Below the pieces are notes generated by a model. The model was not told the DNA's origin, searched no databases, and saw only the letters and a list, made by a program, of their open reading frames with translations. From Hyphomonas sp. (GTDB taxonomy: Bacteria; Pseudomonadota; Alphaproteobacteria; Caulobacterales; Hyphomonadaceae): 64,000 nucleotides of DNA. This document shows, in pieces, positions 1 through 8,922 of the stretch; the first letter of the stretch is position 1; each line of letters opens with the position of its first letter. Location of the stretch: assembly GCA_013791775.1 (NCBI GenBank), contig VMTE01000037.1:1-64000 (forward strand), read 5' to 3'. The translations under genes and the position numbers were made by a program.

Positions 1-271
1 CTCACGCCCCGGCGCTCAACACATCGTAGATATTCCCGCCCATCCCCGTCCGCAGGTACCAGCGCCGGCAGGTACCCAGCGCCCTGAAATGTATTCCTTC
101 CCGATCTGGGCCCCTGCCTGCGCAGGGGCCTGCGGAGACCCCACCGCGAAACCCCGACCAACCGGCCAGCTCCCCAGCTGCGTCCGGGCAATCGGGCTGC
201 GTGCGGCAAACTCTTTTCAGGGCCGGTCTTGCAGCCAGGCCGGAGTTGAGGCAAACCCCCGTCTGGCCTGA
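1..271. other. Intergenic segment, no gene recognised
   Basis: I recognise no gene in the first 271 bases. Two imperfect direct copies of a GCAGGTACC-AGCGCC unit lie at about 52-67 and 68-83. A perfect 9-bp stem (GGCCCCTGC 109-117, GCAGGGGCC 122-130, four-base loop) forms a compact hairpin of the kind seen in dispersed intergenic repeats; it has no T-run, so it is not a typical terminator. A minus-strand reading frame is open to a stop at 2-4 but its residues match nothing I know. Confidence 0.4.
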
Positions 272-347
272 AGGGGTATAGCTCAGCTGGTAGAGTGGCG
301 GTCTCCAAAACCGCAGGTCGTGGGTTCGAGCCCCTCTGCCCCTGCCA
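272..347 (+). tRNA. tRNA-Trp (anticodon CCA)
   Basis: This is a 76-nt cloverleaf with an encoded 3' CCA. The acceptor arms AGGGGTA and TGCCCCT pair, the anticodon stem carries the loop CTCCAAA with anticodon CCA at 305-307, and the T-loop is TTCGAGC. The sequence closely resembles other bacterial tryptophan tRNAs. In many proteobacteria this gene sits just ahead of secE-nusG; here the next gene is a convergent sugar transporter whose stop codon lies only 8 bases downstream. Confidence 0.96.
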
Positions 348-354
348 GGCCAGA

Positions 355-1920
355 TTATCCGGCTCGGTCCCGGCCGCTTTGAACCCGAACAATCGACATC
401 GAGGCCGCTGCCAGCAGCAAGGCACCGGCGCCGAACAGGACGGCGAGGAGCGGTGTGCCTCCGGCGGCGGCGCCGAGGCCCGGCGCCAGCGACCGCAGCA
501 CCGGCCCCATGGTGCCGGCCACCAGCAACTGCGGCAGCACGATGAAGAAATTGAAGATGCCCATGTAGATTCCCATTTTCCGGGGCGGCAGCGCGTCAGC
601 GAGAATCGCGTAGGGCAGGGCCAGGATCGATCCCCAGGCCATGCCAAGGCCGATCATCGGGATCAGCAGGGTCTCGGGCGTTGTGAAGACGTGGAAACCC
701 GCAAACCCAATCGCGCCGGCGATCAGGTTGAGCGCATGCAGCCGCCGCGTACCGATCCGGCGCGCCACAGCGGCAATCACCAAGGCATAGACCGCCGCCA
801 CGCCGTTCTGCACCGCGAACATCACGCCGACCCAGTCTCCCGCGCTCTGGAACGCCGCGCTGGCCGTGTCACTCGTGCCGAAGGCCTGCAGGGCGACCGC
901 CGACGTCGTGTAGATCCACATGATGAACATCGCCACCCAGGAGAAGAATTGCACGACGGCAAGCCGCTTCATGGCCGAGGGCATCGTGGCGAGATCGCCG
1001 AGGATGCCTGACAGGAAATTCGGCGCATCGCGATTGCCGCGCACGAGCAGGCTGTTCAGCAGGAACAGGCCGCCGAGTACGACAAGGCCGCTGCCAAGCA
1101 CGTAGAACTGCTGGTCGCCGCTGAGCCGGTACACGGCCAGGTTCCAGAGTATGCCCACCGCGAGAATGCCGGCGCCCCACCCGGCAAAGAACCCGCTCGC
1201 CGGGCGAGTGGGCTCTTCCGCCAGACCGTGAGGGTCAAAGATATTGTCTTCGTCATGGCCAAAACCTTCAAGCTGGTCAGGCGAATATTCGCGGGTCGTG
1301 AAGATCGTCCAGAGAACGGCGGCCATCAATGCGATGCCGCCGATGTAGAACGAGAGTCTCACATTGTCCGGGATCTGGCCGTCGGGGGCGGTGTTGGCAA
1401 CGCCGAGACTGTTCAGGACGAATGGCGCGAGACTCGCCAGAACGGCGCCGCCGCCGATGAACACGGTCTGCATGGAATAGCCAAGCGGGCGCTGCCGGGA
1501 GGGGAGCATGTCCCCGACAAAGGCGCGGAACGGTTCCATGGTGACGTTGAGCGAGGCGTCGAGAATCCAGAGCGTGCCCGCCGCGATCCACAGGACGGGA
1601 GCATTCGGCATGATCAACAGGGCGGCCGTCGTGGTGATCGCGCCGGCCAGAAAATAAGGCCGGCGACGGCCGAGGCGGCCCCAGGTCCGGTCGCTGAAAT
1701 AGCCGATCAGGGGCTGGATCAGAAGTCCCGTGACCGGACCGGCAAGCCAGAGCAGCGGCAACGTGTCGATACTCGCGCCAAGCGTCTGGAAAATACGACT
1801 CACATTGCCGTTCTGCAGCGCGAAACCAATCTGTATGCCGAAGAATCCGAACGACATGTTGATGATCTGCGCGATGCTCAACGCGGGTTTGCGTGTTTCA
1901 GTTTGTTCGGTCACTTGCAT
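355..1920 (-). CDS. MFS disaccharide (maltose-type) transporter
   Basis: A 521-residue inner-membrane carrier of the SLC45/sucrose-maltose transporter branch of the major facilitator superfamily, expected to bring maltose or short maltodextrins into the cytoplasm by cation symport. About twelve hydrophobic helices are visible, and the loop after helix 2 holds the family motif DRTWGRLGRRRPY. A longer cytoplasmic loop (about residues 215-240) separates the two halves. The ATG at 1920 shares its A with the TGA of the upstream GH13 gene (TGATG), which points to translational coupling and to 1920 rather than the TTG three bases earlier. It is the last gene of the leftward operon GH97-esterase-GH13-MFS. 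The closest known context is the Caulobacter maltodextrin cluster, where an MFS protein works with a TonB-dependent receptor. Substrate is inferred from the neighbours. Confidence 0.88.
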   Translation of the reverse strand: MQVTEQTETRKPALSIAQIINMSFGFFGIQIGFALQNGNVSRIFQTLGASIDTLPLLWLAGPVTGLLIQPLIGYFSDRTWGRLGRRRPYFLAGAITTTAALLIMPNAPVLWIAAGTLWILDASLNVTMEPFRAFVGDMLPSRQRPLGYSMQTVFIGGGAVLASLAPFVLNSLGVANTAPDGQIPDNVRLSFYIGGIALMAAVLWTIFTTREYSPDQLEGFGHDEDNIFDPHGLAEEPTRPASGFFAGWGAGILAVGILWNLAVYRLSGDQQFYVLGSGLVVLGGLFLLNSLLVRGNRDAPNFLSGILGDLATMPSAMKRLAVVQFFSWVAMFIMWIYTTSAVALQAFGTSDTASAAFQSAGDWVGVMFAVQNGVAAVYALVIAAVARRIGTRRLHALNLIAGAIGFAGFHVFTTPETLLIPMIGLGMAWGSILALPYAILADALPPRKMGIYMGIFNFFIVLPQLLVAGTMGPVLRSLAPGLGAAAGGTPLLAVLFGAGALLLAAASMSIVRVQSGRDRAG

Positions 1921-3323
1921 CAATCCCCTTCAGGCAATGGCGTCCGGTTGAGCACGAGATATCCCCAGGCCGGCAACTCAATTCTGTCAGCAAAGGTCAA
2001 TGTATGGGTCTCGCCGGTGAACGGGGCGTGCCATTGACCTTCGACCGGACCATCACTGATCGTGAAACCGGTCTTCTCTGGCGAGAGGTTGAAGAGAGCC
2101 AGGACTTCGTTGCCGTCGCGCTTGCGCATGAAGCTCACGATCCGGCCCGGTTGATCGGTGACGACAGGCACAATCCGGCCGCCCCAGTCGCCGTTCCACA
2201 GCGCCGGGTTGCGGCTTTTGAAATCCGTCAGCTGCCGGATGAGATCAGCATTTGGATGGTCTTGCCAGTCGATCAGGTCTTTCTCGAAAAAGGCCAGCCG
2301 TTTCTCGTTTCCGGCTTCCTGCCCATTGTGGATGAGCGGGATGCCATCCATCACGAACTGCAGCGCCATGAATGTCGGCAGGGCCTCGCCATAAAACTCG
2401 GCGGACGTACCCTCCCAGGCGTTCTGGTCATGGTTTTCGGTGTACAGCATGCGCATGGCGCCATGCGGCCAGGCGCCGAGATGGTGCTGCATATAGCTGA
2501 TCATCCGGCCGGCATCGCTTTTGCCCATTGCGATGTCGTGTGCGGCTTCTTTCCAGGCCCAGCCATAAGTCGCGTCAAAGGCGCGGGCATGCAGATCGCG
2601 CTGTTCCCATTCGGCAAGCATGAAGGTCGGCGTGATCCCGTCGAGCTGGCGGCGGACGTCTTCCCAGAAATCGAGTGGCACGAAGCCGGCCACGTCACAC
2701 CGGAAACCGTCAATGCCGGCGTCCCTGACCCAGTAAAGCATGGACTCGGCCATGTATGTCCGCAGGCCGGGAGACTCATAGTTGAAGTCGATAATGTCCG
2801 CCCAGTCGGTCCAGGGCGTCGGATGAAAGTCGCCCTTCCAGTCTTGCTCGTACCAGTCGGGATGCTCCGTGGCCAGAGCATTGTCCCAGGCACTGTGATT
2901 GGCGACCCAGTCTATGATGACGTGAAAACCCTCGGCATGGGCTGCATCGACAAAGGCCTTGAAGTCTTCAAGCGTTCCGAAATCCGGGTTCACGGCCCGG
3001 AAGTCCTTGACCGAATAGGGGCTTCCGAGACTGCCCTTCCGGTTCACCTCGCCGATGGGATGAATGGGCATCAGCCAGAGAATGTCGACACCGAGCGCCT
3101 TGAGGCGTGGAAGTTCAGCTTGTGCCGCAGCGAAGGTTCCCTCGGGCGTGAACTGGCGGGTGTTGATCTGATAGATGACCGCATCGCGCGACCAGTCCGG
3201 ATGTTGAAGTTGCACATACGGCCTGGGCGCCATGGACGTTGCCGGAGACGCGGGCGGTTCATGCGACGCAGCACAGGCCGCCAGAGCGAAAGCTGATGCT
3301 GCAAGGATGAGATTTCGGATCAT
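1920..3323 (-). CDS. GH13 alpha-amylase-family lipoprotein
   Basis: A 467-residue glycoside hydrolase family 13 enzyme. An N-terminal signal ends in the lipobox LAAC with Cys17, so it is probably anchored in the outer membrane or periplasm. The (beta/alpha)8 motifs are present in order: a DWVANH region near residues 138-143, nucleophile Asp210 in GFRCD, acid/base Glu238 in MLAEWE, and Asp299 in ENHDQN. A small C-terminal beta domain follows. The start at 3323 is chosen because the ATG overlaps the stop of the upstream esterase (ATGA) and begins the signal peptide; a longer frame exists but adds a non-signal extension. It is the third gene of the leftward operon and probably trims maltodextrins before import. 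The exact bond specificity cannot be read from the sequence. Confidence 0.9.
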   Translation of the reverse strand: MIRNLILAASAFALAACAASHEPPASPATSMAPRPYVQLQHPDWSRDAVIYQINTRQFTPEGTFAAAQAELPRLKALGVDILWLMPIHPIGEVNRKGSLGSPYSVKDFRAVNPDFGTLEDFKAFVDAAHAEGFHVIIDWVANHSAWDNALATEHPDWYEQDWKGDFHPTPWTDWADIIDFNYESPGLRTYMAESMLYWVRDAGIDGFRCDVAGFVPLDFWEDVRRQLDGITPTFMLAEWEQRDLHARAFDATYGWAWKEAAHDIAMGKSDAGRMISYMQHHLGAWPHGAMRMLYTENHDQNAWEGTSAEFYGEALPTFMALQFVMDGIPLIHNGQEAGNEKRLAFFEKDLIDWQDHPNADLIRQLTDFKSRNPALWNGDWGGRIVPVVTDQPGRIVSFMRKRDGNEVLALFNLSPEKTGFTISDGPVEGQWHAPFTGETHTLTFADRIELPAWGYLVLNRTPLPEGD

Positions 3324-4552
3324 GGGTCTGAAAACTCCGTTTGCGGAGCAAGGAGGAAGGTGAATACGTCCTGCAAGCGGGCGCGCCACGAGGCTTCGTT
3401 GTGGGTCGCGCCCTCATAGCGGCGGGCGCTGAAGTCGCGGCCTTCTTCGAGGCCGTTGGTCAGCAGCCAATTGCGCAGGACCGCGTGCATGGGCGCGTAG
3501 TCTGCGTCGAGCCCATCGGTGCCATAGTCGAACCAATAGCGCGCGCCTGGGGGCGGTGTCAGGCCCGCCTCGATATCCCGGAGAAGGTAAGGTGTGGTGT
3601 CCGGATCCGGGGCGACGGGGACGTCCGGGAAAACCTGCGCGACGACCGCTTCACTCAGAGGGACGTGCGTGGATACGCAACCGCAGGCGCCGAACACGTC
3701 CGGATGATGGGTGACAAGATGGAAGGAAATCAGCCCGCCCATGGACGAGCCGGCGTGGAATGTGTTTTCCGGCCCCGTCTTCACACGGTAGGCGGCTTCC
3801 ACGCGGGGCATGAGTTCATCAGCAAGGAAGCGGAAATAGTCCTCGCCGCGGTGCCAGGGCGAGTATTCCTCGAACCGCTTCGACGTGCTCCAGCTCGACA
3901 CGATGATGGCAGGCTCAACGCCTTCTGCGGCAACGGCGACCATGGCCTCGTCAGCGCCCCAGTCCGTGCCGGTGTTGGCGATGCGCGGATCGAACAGGTT
4001 TTGTCCGTCGCTCATGTAGATGACACGGTAGGTCTTGTCCGGGTAAGCGTCGTAGCCGGGCGGGGTCCAGATGGAAACGTGGCGGGTTTCCGGCAGGAAG
4101 GCAGACGGAACGTCCAGCCAGTAGTCAAGTTGGCCGACGATTCCGGCGCCGGCGACATCCTCGATATAGGTGCGGGACTCCTTCTTGAAATCGACAACCG
4201 ATTGGCGTGCTTCCGTTTCACCAGCCGATAGGACGAAGTTCGCCATCACCGTTCCGGAGGGGCCGAGCCCTTCTCGCTCCCAGCTGCCGAGGGTGAATTT
4301 GTATTCGAGGGCTTCACCAGACTTGCGCAGAAGGCTCGCACGGCGCTCCGTACCCGCACCATCCATCAGCATCGCATCGGCCTTCCACGGTCCGAGACTG
4401 TCGAGGCTTCCGGAAAGGTAGACCGGCCCGGTGCCCTCAGGCACTTCGGCTATGATTTCGACCCGCTCCATGCTCACCGGAATGCCGTTCGCCGGCGCAG
4501 CAGTGCAGGCCGCCAAGGCCAGGCTGAGCCAGGCGATCAGGAGCCGGGTCAT
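3320..4552 (-). CDS. Esterase lipoprotein with CBM20-like N-terminal domain
   Basis: A 410-residue exported protein with a lipoprotein signal (LAAC, Cys16). Residues about 28-115 look like a starch-binding/CBM20-type beta domain (VYLSGSLDSLGPW followed by YKFTLGSWE). Residues about 145-405 form an alpha/beta-hydrolase of the esterase D/enterochelin-esterase type: the oxyanion region TPPGYD, nucleophile Ser270 in GSSMG, and a probable catalytic His384 in GATHNE. The stop and the next gene's start form ATGA, and its own ATG overlaps the GH97 stop in the same way, so it is translated as part of the four-gene operon. Its presence suggests removal of acyl groups from substituted glucans, but the acyl substrate is unknown. 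Confidence 0.82.
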   Translation of the reverse strand: MTRLLIAWLSLALAACTAAPANGIPVSMERVEIIAEVPEGTGPVYLSGSLDSLGPWKADAMLMDGAGTERRASLLRKSGEALEYKFTLGSWEREGLGPSGTVMANFVLSAGETEARQSVVDFKKESRTYIEDVAGAGIVGQLDYWLDVPSAFLPETRHVSIWTPPGYDAYPDKTYRVIYMSDGQNLFDPRIANTGTDWGADEAMVAVAAEGVEPAIIVSSWSTSKRFEEYSPWHRGEDYFRFLADELMPRVEAAYRVKTGPENTFHAGSSMGGLISFHLVTHHPDVFGACGCVSTHVPLSEAVVAQVFPDVPVAPDPDTTPYLLRDIEAGLTPPPGARYWFDYGTDGLDADYAPMHAVLRNWLLTNGLEEGRDFSARRYEGATHNEASWRARLQDVFTFLLAPQTEFSDP

Positions 4553-6666
4553 TCGCTCAGGGTCGCTGCAGCCGGAGTCAGCCAGAGCGCAGCGCCGCCG
4601 CCTGGGGCGAGCCGCAGCGTCAACCGGTCCGCAGACGTGAGGTCCCGGGTTTCGATGACCATGTCGTAAGGGGCGGTTTCCCAGTCGGCGCCATCACCGT
4701 CACGCCAGATCTTCGCCGTGTAGGTGACGCCCGGTTCGAGGAAATCGAGAGCGACATCAAGGGTGCGCGCCTCCTCGTCGGTGACCGCGCCGACATACCA
4801 GTCGCGGCCCAGGCGCTCCTGGCGCGCATAGGCGACATAGTCTCCGACTTCTCCAGCAATTGCGATGGACTGTTCCCAATCCGTCGGAACGCGCTTGATG
4901 AACTCGAAAGCGCCGGGATACTTGAGGTAGTTCTCCGGAAGGTCGGCCGCCATCTGGATCGGGCTGTAGATCGTGACATAGAGCGCGAGCTGTTTTGTCA
5001 GCGTCGTCCGTACACGGTTATCAGCCTCCAGCCCGTCCCAGGCCAGATCGAAGATGCCGGGTGTAAAATCCATCGGGCCGGCCATCATGCGTGTCCAGGG
5101 CAAAACGGTTTCGTGCTCGGGAGGGCTGATATCCGGAAAGCCCCATGCATTGTATTCCATGCCGCGCGCACCTTCACGGCTGATCCAGTTGGGATAGGTG
5201 CGGCGCAGACCGGTATCCTTGATTGGCTCATGCGAATTGATCGAGATTTTCCGCTTGGCGGCTTCCTCGACAACGTGCAGGTGATGGCGCGACATGAATT
5301 GGCCATCATGCCATTCGAACCGGCGGATTCCCGTCTCGTCGATGCGCTGGATGCCGCCGGCATCGGCGACATAGCCGGTTTTCACCTGACGCACGCCGAC
5401 ACGCTCGAAGAGATCAAAAGCGGCGCCCATCTGCTTCTCGTAATTCGTCACGGCGCCGGAGGTTTCATGGTGGCCGATCAGCCGAACGCCCTTTTCGAGC
5501 GCATAGGCAGTAATCTCTTCGAGGTCGAAATCCGGATAGGGCTTCGTGAAATCAAAGACTTCGCCATTTGTGTACCAGTCGCCATCCCAGCCGATGTTCC
5601 AGCCTTCTATCAGTACGCCGGAGAATCCGTTCTCTGCGGCGAAGTCGATATACTCTTTTGCCCGCACGGTTGTTGCGCCATGCGTTTCGCCAGAGCCCCA
5701 GGTGCATTTGCCGAGATGCATGCACCACCAGATGCCGACATAGCGGCCCGGTTCGACCCAGGACACGTCGCCGAGCTTGTTCGGTTCGTTGAGGTTCAGG
5801 ATGAGATCCGAATTCAGAAGGTCTGTGGCTTTCCGGCCGATCTGCACCGTGCGCCAGGGCGTGGAGAAGGCGCCCTCCTTTTTCGCGCGAACACCGTCCG
5901 ACCACGGAACAAGAGAAGTCTTGAGAACGCCGGCACGCTGCTGGTCAAGCCATGTGGCCGGGTAGTCGACGAGCGCGGCTTCGTGGATTGTGACGTAAGT
6001 GCCCTGCGGCGTCTGCAGCGTGAAGGGCGTATGGGCGCGGTCAACTTTTTGCAGCGGTGTTGACTGGTAGACGTATTCGTAGCGGTTGAAATTGCCCGCC
6101 CAAATCCACCAGGACCGGGAGTTCTCGTCCACTTTGAACTCGGTAAGTTCGTCCGTGATCGAGATCCGGCCATCCGGCGTCAGGACAGGGACTTCGTAGC
6201 GGAAGCCGATGCCGTCATCGAAGGCGCGAAAGCGCACCTTGAGGCGGCGGCCAGTGCCTTGCTCGGCCAGGGTGACGAGCAGTTCGTTATAGTGCTCCTG
6301 CATCATGCGCTGCTCGCCCCAGGGCTGCTCCCAGGGAACATTGACACTCTGCGTTTCGGCAGCGACGATTTCGAGATCACGGTCGAAACCCGGGACTTCA
6401 ACGAACCGCAGGCCGAGCCGGCCAGGCTGGACGACGGGTGAGCCATCGATGGTGACCGACCAGAGAGCATGCTCCGTCGAATCGTCGATCATAACGGCCA
6501 ACGTTCCGTCCGGAGACGAGACGGTCTGCGCCCCGATGGAGACAACTTCCACAATTGAGGCAGGCACATCGCGGACCGCCTCGGGCGAGGGGTTCCGGGC
6601 TGGAAGGCTTGAGCATGCGCTCTGAACGAACAGGCCCAAACAGGCCAGGACCACCATGCGGCTCAT
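4549..6666 (-). CDS. GH97 alpha-glucosidase (SusB-like)
   Basis: A 705-residue exported enzyme of glycoside hydrolase family 97. The N-terminal beta-sandwich (about residues 40-280, with EQPWGEQR) precedes a (beta/alpha)8 barrel with GWNIGWDGDW, HHETSG, SHEPIKDTG and GARGMEYNAWG. These carry the glutamates typical of the inverting, SusB-like GH97 enzymes, and a C-terminal beta domain closes the protein. The hydrophobic N-terminus (MSRMVVLACLG, Cys18) is a signal peptide; the lipobox is imperfect because Gln sits at -3. The ATG at 6666 follows a strong AGGGAGGA site six bases upstream, so the longer open frame is rejected. It is the first gene of the leftward operon and should release glucose from maltodextrins in the periplasm. 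Confidence 0.9.
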   Translation of the reverse strand: MSRMVVLACLGLFVQSACSSLPARNPSPEAVRDVPASIVEVVSIGAQTVSSPDGTLAVMIDDSTEHALWSVTIDGSPVVQPGRLGLRFVEVPGFDRDLEIVAAETQSVNVPWEQPWGEQRMMQEHYNELLVTLAEQGTGRRLKVRFRAFDDGIGFRYEVPVLTPDGRISITDELTEFKVDENSRSWWIWAGNFNRYEYVYQSTPLQKVDRAHTPFTLQTPQGTYVTIHEAALVDYPATWLDQQRAGVLKTSLVPWSDGVRAKKEGAFSTPWRTVQIGRKATDLLNSDLILNLNEPNKLGDVSWVEPGRYVGIWWCMHLGKCTWGSGETHGATTVRAKEYIDFAAENGFSGVLIEGWNIGWDGDWYTNGEVFDFTKPYPDFDLEEITAYALEKGVRLIGHHETSGAVTNYEKQMGAAFDLFERVGVRQVKTGYVADAGGIQRIDETGIRRFEWHDGQFMSRHHLHVVEEAAKRKISINSHEPIKDTGLRRTYPNWISREGARGMEYNAWGFPDISPPEHETVLPWTRMMAGPMDFTPGIFDLAWDGLEADNRVRTTLTKQLALYVTIYSPIQMAADLPENYLKYPGAFEFIKRVPTDWEQSIAIAGEVGDYVAYARQERLGRDWYVGAVTDEEARTLDVALDFLEPGVTYTAKIWRDGDGADWETAPYDMVIETRDLTSADRLTLRLAPGGGAALWLTPAAATLSE

Positions 6667-7009
6667 TCGAATTCCTCCCTGATGTGCGGCCCTTGAGGCC
6701 CCGGCTCTTGCCGTGCGGCTGCAGTCTTCCGCATGCGCCCCGGATTTGCAAGTCGTGATTTTCCGCAACGTGAGCCCGCCACGGCTGCGCGAAGCGGTCG
6801 GATGCCAGAGTTCCCGAGAAAGCACAAAAACAGACATTAAAACAGCGTCTAAGTGAGCGCCAGAGGTGAGCGCGACGAAAAGAGGTGCGCAATGAAAAAA
6901 AATGTAAAAATGTGTCAAAGGCGTTGCGCTTGGCCCTGATCCTGCGACATATGCTATCGACAGACGCGCGGTAGGGGGCTGCCCGGCGCGGCATGGGGAG
7001 GACGCCTTG
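6667..7009. promoter_or_regulatory. Divergent promoter region of the two glycoside-hydrolase operons
   Basis: This 343-bp gap lies between the GH97 operon (leftward) and the GH13 pair (rightward) and carries no gene I can support. It is A/T-rich at 6890-6912. Rightward, TTGGCC (6930-6935) and GCTATC (6953-6958) are spaced by 17 bp, and the second resembles the GCTANAWC -10 of Caulobacter vegetative promoters. Leftward, a consensus -35 TTGACA reads on the minus strand at 6918-6913, with no clear -10. The inverted arms GCGCAA (6887-6892) and TTGCGC (6924-6929) flank the A/T tract. The two -35 boxes are 11 bp apart, so one regulator could govern both operons. Confidence 0.5.
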
Positions 7010-8914
7010 ATGGCAAAGCAGATTGGTGCAGCAAGGGTGTTCGGCAGCGCAGCGCTGGCAGCTTTCGGCTTTGCAGCGCTCGGCGCTTGCGCGTTGGCTG
7101 GCGAGGCGCCAGCGGCCGGGCCTGCGGCGGCTGAAGCCGGCGCAGTCACGGGGCATGTTGCGCGCCTGCCTCAAGATGAGATCATCTATTTTGTTCTTCC
7201 GGACCGGTTCGAGAACGGCGATCCGTCGAATGACAAAGGCGCCATCGAAGGCGACCGGCTGGATCACGGTTTCGATCCCACGGCCAAGGGTTTCTATCAT
7301 GGCGGTGACCTGAAGGGGCTGACGGACCGGCTCGACTATATCCAGGGTCTCGGCGCGACCGCAATCTGGCTGGGCCCCATCTACCAGAACAAGGCTGTTC
7401 AGGGCCCGCCGGGCGATGAGTCGGCAGGTTATCACGGCTACTGGATCACCGATTTCACTTCAGTGGATGATCATCTCGGATCGGAGGCGGACATGGCCGC
7501 GCTGAGTGCAGCGGTGCATGAGCGCGGGATGAAACTCTACCTCGACATCATCACCAATCACACGGCTGACGTGATCCAGTACCGTGAATGTGCCGATCCG
7601 GAATGGACGGGTGAAACGCTCAAGGACGGATGTGCCTACCGAGCCCTTGGCGAATATCCGTACACGACACACGGAGGCCGCGAGGGCGAAGCGATCAATC
7701 CAGGCTTCATGGGGCATTTCCAACCCTTTCAGACGCCGGAAAACTTCGCGCGCCTCACGGACAACTCATTTGCTTACACGCCCTACGTGCCGGCCGGCGA
7801 GGCGGACGTGAAAACGCCGGCCTGGCTGAACGATCCGCACTATTACCACAATCGTGGCAACTCCACGTTCGAGGGGGAAAGCTCGGCGCTGGGCGATTTT
7901 GGTGGCCTGGACGACCTGATGACAGAAGATCCGGCGGTCGTTGCAGGCTTCATCGACATCTTCCGGGACTGGATCACAAAATACCGGATTGATGGCTTCC
8001 GGGTCGATACGGTCAAACACGTGAACGGTGAATTCTGGCAGGTCTTCAATCCGGCAATCCTGACGCATGCCCGCGAGAACGGCCTGCCCAACTTCACAAT
8101 TTTCGGCGAAGCCTACCATGCAGGAGATGCGGCCTGGGTGGCGCGTTACACGCGTGAAGATGGCTTCCCGGCGATGCTCGATTTCGGCTTCCAGGATATC
8201 GTGCGCCGCGTGCTTATTGATGGTGAACCAACGAACGGTCTGACGCGCTTCTTCGCGATCGACGACTTGTATGAGGGCGACTCGGCCTATCAATCGCCGA
8301 CCTTCACCGGCAACCATGACATGGGCCGGTTTGCGGGACAGCTCCGGCTCGCTCATCCGGCAATGCCGAACGAAGAGCTTCTGAAACGTGTGGAGCTTGC
8401 CCATGCGCTCATGTTCTTCGCGCGCGGCATTCCGACGCTTTACTATGGCGACGAGCAGGGGTTCGTCTCTGACGGCAATGACCAGCTCGCCCGCGAAGAC
8501 ATGATGCCCAGCCAGGTTGCCGTCTACAATGACAACGACCTGATCGGCACAGACGCGACGACAGCCGAGTCTAATTTCGATACGCGCCATCCCCTCTACC
8601 TGGCGATCCGCAACATGGCCCGGATCCGCACAGAGGAAGAAGCCGTACGCCGGGGAAAGCAGGTGGAACGTTTGGCAGAGGAAGGCGGCGGCATTTATGC
8701 CTTCTCCCGCGTGGCGGATGAGCACGAAGTTGTGGTTGCGATGAACCTGCGCAATGAGCCGCGCGTGGTTGGCATCCCGGTCGATTCACGCTCAAGAGGG
8801 TTTCGCAGCCTGTCTGGAAATTGCCCGGCGCTCGCAAAGGCGACCGGGGTTGTCGAAATGGAACTTGCGCCGCTCAGTTATGTAGTCTGCAGGTCTGGGA
8901 ATTGGAAAGATTGA
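7010..8914 (+). CDS. Exported GH13 alpha-amylase-family enzyme
   Basis: A 634-residue GH13 enzyme with an N-terminal signal ending LGAC (Cys27), so probably a periplasmic lipoprotein. Catalytic positions are Asp333 in GFRVD, Glu367 in IFGEAYHAG and Asp437 in TGNHDMGRF. A large insert between strands 3 and 4 (about residues 190-290) is a usual feature of periplasmic alpha-amylases. The ATG at 7010 is preceded by GGGGAGGA eight bases upstream; a TTG three bases earlier is less likely. It is the first gene rightward from the shared promoter region and is followed within nine bases by a second GH13 gene. Its likely job is endo-cleavage of long maltodextrins or cyclodextrins taken up by the receptor. 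Confidence 0.9.
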   Translation: MAKQIGAARVFGSAALAAFGFAALGACALAGEAPAAGPAAAEAGAVTGHVARLPQDEIIYFVLPDRFENGDPSNDKGAIEGDRLDHGFDPTAKGFYHGGDLKGLTDRLDYIQGLGATAIWLGPIYQNKAVQGPPGDESAGYHGYWITDFTSVDDHLGSEADMAALSAAVHERGMKLYLDIITNHTADVIQYRECADPEWTGETLKDGCAYRALGEYPYTTHGGREGEAINPGFMGHFQPFQTPENFARLTDNSFAYTPYVPAGEADVKTPAWLNDPHYYHNRGNSTFEGESSALGDFGGLDDLMTEDPAVVAGFIDIFRDWITKYRIDGFRVDTVKHVNGEFWQVFNPAILTHARENGLPNFTIFGEAYHAGDAAWVARYTREDGFPAMLDFGFQDIVRRVLIDGEPTNGLTRFFAIDDLYEGDSAYQSPTFTGNHDMGRFAGQLRLAHPAMPNEELLKRVELAHALMFFARGIPTLYYGDEQGFVSDGNDQLAREDMMPSQVAVYNDNDLIGTDATTAESNFDTRHPLYLAIRNMARIRTEEEAVRRGKQVERLAEEGGGIYAFSRVADEHEVVVAMNLRNEPRVVGIPVDSRSRGFRSLSGNCPALAKATGVVEMELAPLSYVVCRSGNWKD

Positions 8915-8922
8915 GCGTGAGT

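Noticed and set aside
2..271. Possible 3' end of a minus-strand gene at the left edge
   Set aside because: The frame is open to a stop at 2-4, but it also runs through repeat-like DNA, contains the hairpin at 109-130 and resembles no family I know.
4549..7149. Long 866-codon minus-strand frame for the GH97 gene
   Set aside because: The first 161 codons lack a signal peptide and cross the promoter region; a strong ribosome-binding site and signal peptide set the start at 6666.
6398..7435. 345-codon minus-strand frame across the GH97/GH13 gap
   Set aside because: It overlaps two clear hydrolase genes and the intergenic promoter DNA and has no recognisable domain; high G+C makes such shadow frames common.
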